Positions 4,938 through 6,068 of a stretch of DNA of 6,068 bases are shown one piece after another; within the stretch, counting starts at the first letter, position 1, and each line of letters starts with the position of its first letter. Below the pieces are notes generated by a model. That model searched no databases. It saw only the letters and a program-made list of their open reading frames with translations, and had not been told where the DNA came from. Made by a program: the position numbers and the translations under genes. The DNA lies in NCBI GenBank assembly GCA_946006915.1, contig CAMFZK010000063.1, positions 1 through 6,068 of the forward strand, written 5' to 3'. Source of the stretch: an uncultured Clostridia bacterium (lineage in GTDB: Bacteria; Bacillota; Clostridia; Oscillospirales; Acutalibacteraceae).

Positions 4938-5780
4938 TTAAACAGTATCCATAAAGTCTTTTTCAACTCGGTTAAAAAGTACGATTCCGAATAATAACAC
5001 TAAAAATGTTATTACGGCGCTCAATAGCCAATATCCCCATTCAGGTTTTCCGCATCCCAAAAAAGCATACCTAAAATTGTTTACAATAGGTGCCATAGGA
5101 TTTAACATTATAAGCGTTTTCCATTTGCCGGAAAGCGCAGAAACGGGATAAACAATAGGGGTAATATACATAAAAAGTTGAATGCCGAAACTTACCAAAA
5201 CGCTTAAATCACGGTATTTGGTGGTTAGTGAGGATACAATAATTCCAAAACCCATTCCGAGTGCCGCCATATGAATCAGCAAAATCGGGGTGAGCAATAT
5301 AAATAAATTAGGACTTAAAACCGCACCCGACATTACAAAATAAATTAAAAAACCAATGAAAATTACAAACTGAATAACAAAACTTATTGCAGAATAAATT
5401 ACGGTAGCAATAGGCATTGTAAGCCGTGGAAAATACACCTTTCCGAAAAGATGTGCGTTTGACGTAAATGTGTTTGAAGTGCTTGTTAAACAGGTGGCAA
5501 AATAATTCCAAACGGTGTTTCCCGCCATATAAAACAAAAACTGCGGTACACCGTCGGTAGAGATATTTGCAATTTTACCGAAAACAACGGTAAACAAAAC
5601 CGAAGTAATAAGAGGCGAAATAACATACCAAAGCGGCCCTAAAACCGTTTGTTTGTAATGGCTTATAAAATTGCGTTTTACAAACATTTTTATTAAATCT
5701 TCATATTTAAAAACGTCTTTCAAATTAAGTTCAAATAAACCCCTTTTAGCAGTTATAACCTTTTGCCACTTCCTGCTCAC
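4938..5780 (-). CDS. Wzm-like ABC-2 type polysaccharide exporter permease
   Basis: The product (280 residues from the chosen start) is an ABC-2 permease of the Wzm/TagG branch. It has the family's N-terminal amphipathic segment (KRGLFELNLKDVFKYEDLI), then FVKRNFISHYKQTVLGPLWY leading into helix 1. There are about six membrane segments (near 50-68, 82-100, 122-150, 158-184, 196-212, 250-270), the cytosolic motif TTKYRDL (186-192) and LNPMAPIV (226-233). It forms the membrane channel for the Wzt-like ATPase encoded 15 bp downstream. Start choice: the frame is open to a TTG at 5801 (287 residues), but the promoter predicts a transcript start near 5806, leaving that TTG without a leader. The GTG at 5780 has AAGGA 9 bases upstream and gives the usual N-terminal length, so it is preferred, though not certain. 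Confidence 0.88.
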   Translation of the reverse strand: MSRKWQKVITAKRGLFELNLKDVFKYEDLIKMFVKRNFISHYKQTVLGPLWYVISPLITSVLFTVVFGKIANISTDGVPQFLFYMAGNTVWNYFATCLTSTSNTFTSNAHLFGKVYFPRLTMPIATVIYSAISFVIQFVIFIGFLIYFVMSGAVLSPNLFILLTPILLIHMAALGMGFGIIVSSLTTKYRDLSVLVSFGIQLFMYITPIVYPVSALSGKWKTLIMLNPMAPIVNNFRYAFLGCGKPEWGYWLLSAVITFLVLLFGIVLFNRVEKDFMDTV

Positions 5781-5812
5781 TTCTCCACTTCCTTGCCTCA
5801 AATACTCCTTAA

Positions 5813-5841
5813 ATCATATCATAAAAACAATTCAAAGTCAA
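5813..5841 (-). promoter_or_regulatory. Sigma-A promoter of the exporter operon
   Basis: On the minus strand TTGACT (5841-5836), a 17-base spacer and TATGAT (5818-5813) make a near-consensus housekeeping promoter. Transcription would begin near 5806, inside AAGGAG (5810-5805), and serve both permease and ATPase genes. Confidence 0.75.
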
Positions 5842-5968
5842 ATAAACTGTGTTTTTAAAATTTAAAACAAAAAATCCCTTTTTATTCATAATTTACCTCT
5901 TATAAACTTTTAACATTTTCACAAGATAATATTGCAAACGCAAAACAATTTTTTAGGAGAGTATAAAA

Positions 5969-6067
5969 ATGTCAAAATCTAATTATGTAGTACCCGAAGC
6001 AAAAGAAGCACTCAACCGTTTTAAGATGGAAGCCGCTAACGACCTTGGTGTTCCTTTCCCATCTTAA
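5969..6067 (+). CDS. Alpha/beta-type small acid-soluble spore protein, truncated by an in-frame stop
   Basis: From an ATG with AGGAG 9 bases upstream (5955-5959) the frame reads MSKSNYVVPEAKEALNRF, then KMEAANDLGVPFPS and TAA at 6065-6067. The first 28 residues are a textbook alpha/beta SASP N-terminus (VVPEAKEAL-RFKMEAA--LGV), including the region where the germination protease cuts. These proteins coat and protect spore DNA and are normally about 60-70 residues, with a second conserved block (GYNGDLTSR type, then GGxMVKxM). Here the frame closes at 32 residues, one base before the window edge. Either this is a frameshifted or truncated gene, or the remainder lies in another frame to the right. 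Reading one base out of phase gives HLK at the very end, close to the NLK/PLK expected there. I see no convincing sigma-F/G promoter upstream. Confidence 0.7.
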   Translation: MSKSNYVVPEAKEALNRFKMEAANDLGVPFPS

Positions 6068-6068
6068 A

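Noticed and set aside
5881..5968. Sigma-F/G promoter for the spore protein gene
   Set aside because: AT-rich boxes such as CATAAT and GATAAT occur, but no pair with correct -35, spacing and -10 stands out, so I do not annotate one.
1..6068. CRISPR array, tRNA, rRNA, riboswitch or integrase gene
   Set aside because: I found no regularly spaced repeats, no tRNA cloverleaf or rRNA-like sequence, no recognisable riboswitch core, and no recombinase domain in any frame.

Overview
The window looks like a chromosomal segment of a low-GC, endospore-forming Clostridia member, probably a gut Oscillospirales/Ruminococcaceae-type bacterium. The basis is the A+T-rich sequence, the strong AGGAGG-type ribosome binding sites, the start of an alpha/beta-type small acid-soluble spore protein gene at the right edge, and a palindromic repeat of a kind I associate with these genomes. 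The taxon is inferred; no rRNA or other marker gene is present.

Layout from left to right: the last codons of a polar amino-acid ABC transporter ATPase (+); a 146-bp MITE-like palindromic repeat whose two ends are outward-facing terminator hairpins; a two-gene minus-strand operon for an ECF sigma factor and a membrane-anchored partner that is probably its anti-sigma factor; a minus-strand TetR-family regulator; a divergent plus-strand cation diffusion facilitator with a His-rich tail; a hairpin terminator shared with the convergent next operon; a minus-strand Wzt-like ATPase and Wzm-like permease, forming a polysaccharide or teichoic-acid type exporter; and the start of the spore protein gene (+).

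Three units can be read. (1) Sigma and anti-sigma overlap by 14 bp and have an ECF-like promoter upstream, which suggests an autoregulated envelope-signal module. (2) TetR and the CDF exporter are divergent. The same 8-base operator half-site lies on the -10 region of both genes, which fits a metal-responsive repressor/exporter pair. (3) The permease and ATPase genes are 15 bp apart behind a near-consensus promoter, with no glycosyltransferase genes next to them.

The most unusual structure is a 108-bp direct repeat (247-354 and 1974-2081, 3 mismatches) that brackets the whole sigma/anti-sigma unit. Each copy holds the end of the MITE plus the last 18 codons and stop of the tetR gene. One copy is the live end of tetR; the other is a stranded remnant next to the amino-acid transporter. 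This resembles insertion of a 1.6-kb cassette at the 3' end of tetR with restoration of the gene end, as att-like integration or a Campbell-type crossover would give, but no integrase is visible. A metagenome assembly artefact must also be excluded.
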